NCBI RefSeq assembly: GCF_030867095.1
Contig: NC_081829.1
Span: 92,952,261-93,016,260 of the forward strand
DNA: 64,000 nt
DNA from: Alligator mississippiensis
Taxonomy: Eukaryota; Chordata; Crocodylia; Alligatoridae
Reading direction: 5' to 3'
Numbering within the stretch: the first letter of the stretch is position 1; every line of letters starts with the position of its first letter. Shown here piece by piece: positions 60,491 to 64,000 of this stretch. The translations under genes and the position numbers were made by a program. A model generated the notes under the pieces. It had not been told where the DNA came from, made no database searches, and saw nothing but the letters and a program-made list of their open reading frames with translations.

Positions 60491-63400
60491 TAAACAATTC
60501 GGGGGGAAAAAAACCCCCCACAATATCATCATCTTAAGGTGTCTCCCAAGAGACTGGGAACCAGATTAATACGCTTTTAATGAAGTAGAGATCATTATGT
60601 ATGAAGGGAAAAAAAAGATGTACTATTCAAGCTATTTAGTTATGGTGGCTGTTAGAAATTAAAAAAAAAAAAATGCAGACGGCATATCTTTTTCGACAGC
60701 TGTCCAGATTTTTATTCATGCTGTTCTAAGGAAAAGAAGACTTTTTCTGAAATCTTTCCTTTTTAAAAAAAGAACAGAGAATGAGCGATTCATCCCATCT
60801 GGGATAATTTTCCATGTCTTCACTTTTACTATAGCGGCTCAGAAAAGACAGCACAGTAAATAATTCCTACACAAATTTGACAAGAAACACCTTCATCAGC
60901 TACAACTCCTTCCAGCCCTATTCCCCAGTTTCCAAGTACTGTCTCACTCACTTTATACTGGATGAACCATTACATTTACAGAAACTCTTAAATTCCCTTT
61001 TAACGGTGACATCTTTCTGTAACAAACACACTGGAAACAACACTCCCTTGAAGCGCCCAGGAACAACGACCAATGACCCAGCGAATGAAGAAATGTCTTT
61101 TACGCTCCGAAGAGCAAAAATTTGGTCATTTAAAATTCAGCTGGGTCTGAACTTTTGAACATGCAAAAGTTCTCTCTTATGCCTAACTCCCTATTTAAAC
61201 CCAATGACGAGCCAAAGGAGCCGAGGAAGGGGAAAATAAAAGTGCAATTTCAAGACATGACAGTTACGAACTCGCTAGTAAATCAACGTTAAAAGCTGCA
61301 TTTTAAGTGGGGTAAAGTTAAAAGCTTGCTGCTTACCTGAAACAATCAATTCATCTGAATTTAGCCTGGTCATTTCAAATCAATCAATAAAACCTGAAGA
61401 ACTTATATACCTGCCCATATAATTTCACAGACCTTTATTTTGCGGACATACCTTCACTGGCTCGTTTCATAGAAATTGTTCCCGAGGTGATCGGTTTTTC
61501 CTCCCCCCCCCCCCACACCACCCCCCACCACCCGTACTTGCAATCTTTTTTTTTTTCCCCCCCTTTTCCTTATTTTAAATGTTGGAAAAGAGAGAACGAA
61601 AGGGGATAAAATGACAGATGTGACAGTTAATCTGTCCAATGAGTCGCGGGGGTCTAGGTAACGCTGCTATAGCTACTGCGCTAATCTACAGCTCCCACTG
61701 ACCACCCCACTGGCCCCCTAATACCATTATCAACCCTTAGATGAACATTCTAAATTAGAGTTTTGTTCGGAAAGGGTGTGAATATGACCTCTGGTGCCAG
61801 GGAACCTCTGCCGTACATACAGATGGCAAAGTTCTTATGAAAATAAGCAGGGTTTCTCTTTTTACGGTTTTGTGTATGTGTGTTTGTGTGCGTGAGTGTA
61901 TGCACGCAATTTGCACGGTTTGCATCAACTCTGCCTTCTCCCTACCCCCATCGCCATTACGCCATCGTGAGACAAAAATGCTAAAAAAAAAAAAAAAAAG
62001 TCCTGCAATGCCTTGGCATAGTTTTGTTGTTTTTTAAACAGCAAATTTGCCTCTCCCATTGGTTTGTTTCCCCCCCCTGCAAAACTTTTGCTCCTCGGAG
62101 TGGTCCGGCACCCATACAAATCATATAAATAAACCCGGGGGCACTTCGTTTACCAGTACAGAAGAGGCAGTAAAGGGAATCCTTGAAGAGAAGCGGTTTT
62201 TAACAAGGCCAGATTTACTGGGAAAATATACTAAAATTGGCTTTGGGAATAACAGCGAGTGCTCACGGAGGCTACTGAAGAGGGCTCAATGAGTTTCATC
62301 ATCGCACGATGACAGAGGTGATGTTAGAGGATAACAGTTAACATCTAGATTTATATTTAAATATACCCAGTAGGAAGATAAAATGTCACTGACCCCACTT
62401 CATCTGAAAATATATCATTTTCTTGTGAGCTAGCTGCATTACATCAGGAAAGCAAGCAAGCTGGCAAAGGATAAAGAAACAAGCAGCTACTACAGTGTTG
62501 GCCACTGCGCTTCCTTACATTTATATGTTTAGAGAAATGTGTATATGCCTTATGTATAGGGCGGAGTTCATGATGGAGGAATTATCACCAGGGGATATTA
62601 TGCTTTGGGGGTTTTTGCATCTATTTATTCTCCATCTAAGGGGAACACGCGTACGACTTTGTGGTGCTTGAGTAGACAATGGTGACAGAACAAAATTCTT
62701 TCCTGCAACCTCCTTCGATAAAGAAAACACCTCGACTCCTTCATGTACCAGGCTTTCAAATTTAAGGTCAATATTTACAGTTTGGATTTTTACAGATGCC
62801 CATCAACAGCGCTGTGCACCTCATCCTATCAGAGTTGTTAATAGGCTGCTTTCTCTGCCTCGCTCTCTCTCTCTGCTTCCCCAGCACGACCACATCAGCA
62901 CTAGTATCAAATTAACTCTCCGACTTTGAAACTTATTGATCTGCTATTAAGACACCAGTGAACCTGATGAAATGAGTGCTGTAGGTGCAGTCAAGACTTC
63001 AAAGTCTCACACAGCCACATAAAACAAGCGCCTTTGATCCTAACTCCGATCTGCTGAGGGTTTAAAGCCCAATTCTCCCTAAGCTGCCCTTCTCAGTCGT
63101 CATGTCTGATGTCTTACCAACCAGCGACTTGATAATGTTAATAATGCAAATTTTAGCAAATGATTTTTACAATGGCAAAATTAATTATACGAATTTATGC
63201 TTCTTTCAGTTGGGAAGTCTGATCTATCCAAAAAAAAAATTGTAGCAATTACAGTTGCCAAAGAAACTGCATGCATATTCATCTTTAAAAAAAGACAAAA
63301 AAAACACTGCAAAACTATATTTTGTTGCTTGCAGCTTTTATAATGCTACGTTTTGCTCCAAAAACTATAGTAGTTCCTTACAAATTAATCTTAAACTGGT

Positions 63401-64000
63401 TGTAAAATTTTCATTCAAAGTCCCTTATTGCTAAATATTTATTACTAACGAAAAGTGACCTCCCTGCTTTATTATTTCCCTTTTCTGCTGTTTTGTAATT
63501 TTTTACATCAGTGAAACCCTCTTTTCAGTCTAGAAGTTTATTCACACAACAAATAGAACAACGTTAACACCATTTTCGGCACCTGCATCTCTGAAGCAAC
63601 ATCAATTATGAAGGCTTTTGCCAAAATTACTAATTTTAAAAAGATATAGGGTAAGCATTCACTGATAAATATGCATCAGCTTTACTATACATAGAACTTA
63701 AGTATAAATTGCATTTGCAATAATGGTGAGCTAAAAATATAAGTCTGGGGCAACATTTTCTAGCTGAAAATATTTTTCTTTTACTGAAAAGTGAGTAGTG
63801 AGTCCCTAATTTTATAGCTATAGATTCCTTTAAAATACTTCCTGCAAATTAGATGAAACCCTTTAATACAATGTAAGCACTGAACTAAATAATTCATGTT
63901 GGTAAAATTTGGATTGAAAATAGTTCCAGTAGTTCCATTTTGCAGTCAGGAGAGGTTTTCAGAAAGCCTGCTACAAAAGTTTGTGTACTGCATTTCTGAT

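Larger units (their letters stand above)
45746..64000 (-). other. TCF7L2: 3' part of a long TCF7L2 intron
   Basis: At least 18.3 kb without a TCF7L2 exon that I could recognise. In human the corresponding intron is about 50 kb (from memory). It contains a terminal-inverted-repeat element (47712-47960), a long palindrome (49918-50135), G- and C-homopolymers, several microsatellites and a frameshifted coding relic (60019-60490). The rest is AT-rich, with long stretches free of recognisable repeats (for example about 53,700-55,300 and 62,300-64,000) that could hold enhancers. An internal promoter giving an N-truncated isoform has been reported in a mouse Tcf7l2 intron, but nothing here identifies one. 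Confidence 0.8.

Noticed and set aside
1..64000. Scattered CTTTGATC/ATCAAAG matches as Wnt response elements (for example near 19,478, 20,731, 40,746 and 63,031)
   Set aside because: Their number is about what chance predicts for a 7-8 bp motif in 64 kb, and no cluster or helper-site pairing was evident.
1..64000. CRISPR arrays, operons, phage or plasmid systems
   Set aside because: The window is spliced vertebrate DNA. The only regular direct repeats are microsatellites and the 37-bp minisatellite, which has no spacers.

Overview
The window is intron-rich vertebrate DNA: small exons with canonical GT/AG junctions, AT-rich introns, microsatellites, CR1 LINE 3' ends and ancient MIR-like SINEs. 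No Alu-like or L1-like sequence was seen. CR1 copies of this type together with MIR remnants point to a reptile-grade amniote. A crocodilian is my best guess (inference from the CR1 tail sequence, not proven); a turtle is possible.

One gene dominates: the 3' two-thirds of the coding exons of TCF7L2 (TCF4), the HMG-box transcription factor that brings beta-catenin to Wnt target genes. It lies on the minus strand. Eleven coding exons can be placed to the base between 45745 and 16672, all with consistent splice phases. They cover the central Groucho/TLE-binding region, the HMG box (two exons), the basic nuclear localisation tail, a set of small alternative exons (51, 73 and 73 bp), and the large last exon with the C-clamp end, the CtBP-type motifs and the stop. 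The 3'UTR runs to about 14,872. The N-terminal exons (beta-catenin-binding region) lie beyond position 64000. The 18 kb from 45746 to 64000 is the 3' part of a long intron.

The sequence shows the gene's splice-isoform logic directly. There are two duplicated, effectively mutually exclusive 73-bp C-clamp exons, a 12-nt tandem donor (LVPQ) and a 15-nt tandem acceptor (SFLSS). The last exon is read in two frames: one gives the long E-type tail, the other a short tail of about 26 residues ending in its own stop. A run of nine A's lies at the start of that dual-coding stretch.

Positions 1 to about 14,870 are intergenic DNA downstream of TCF7L2, with no gene recognised. Accessory material includes CR1 copies, MIR remnants, a 37-bp minisatellite, a ~210-bp near-perfect palindrome, a 249-bp element with terminal inverted repeats, and a frameshifted coding relic of unknown origin in the long intron (about 60019-60490). 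I found no CRISPR array, operon, prokaryotic gene or clearly novel system. Most short open frames in the window are chance frames, many of them antisense to real exons.
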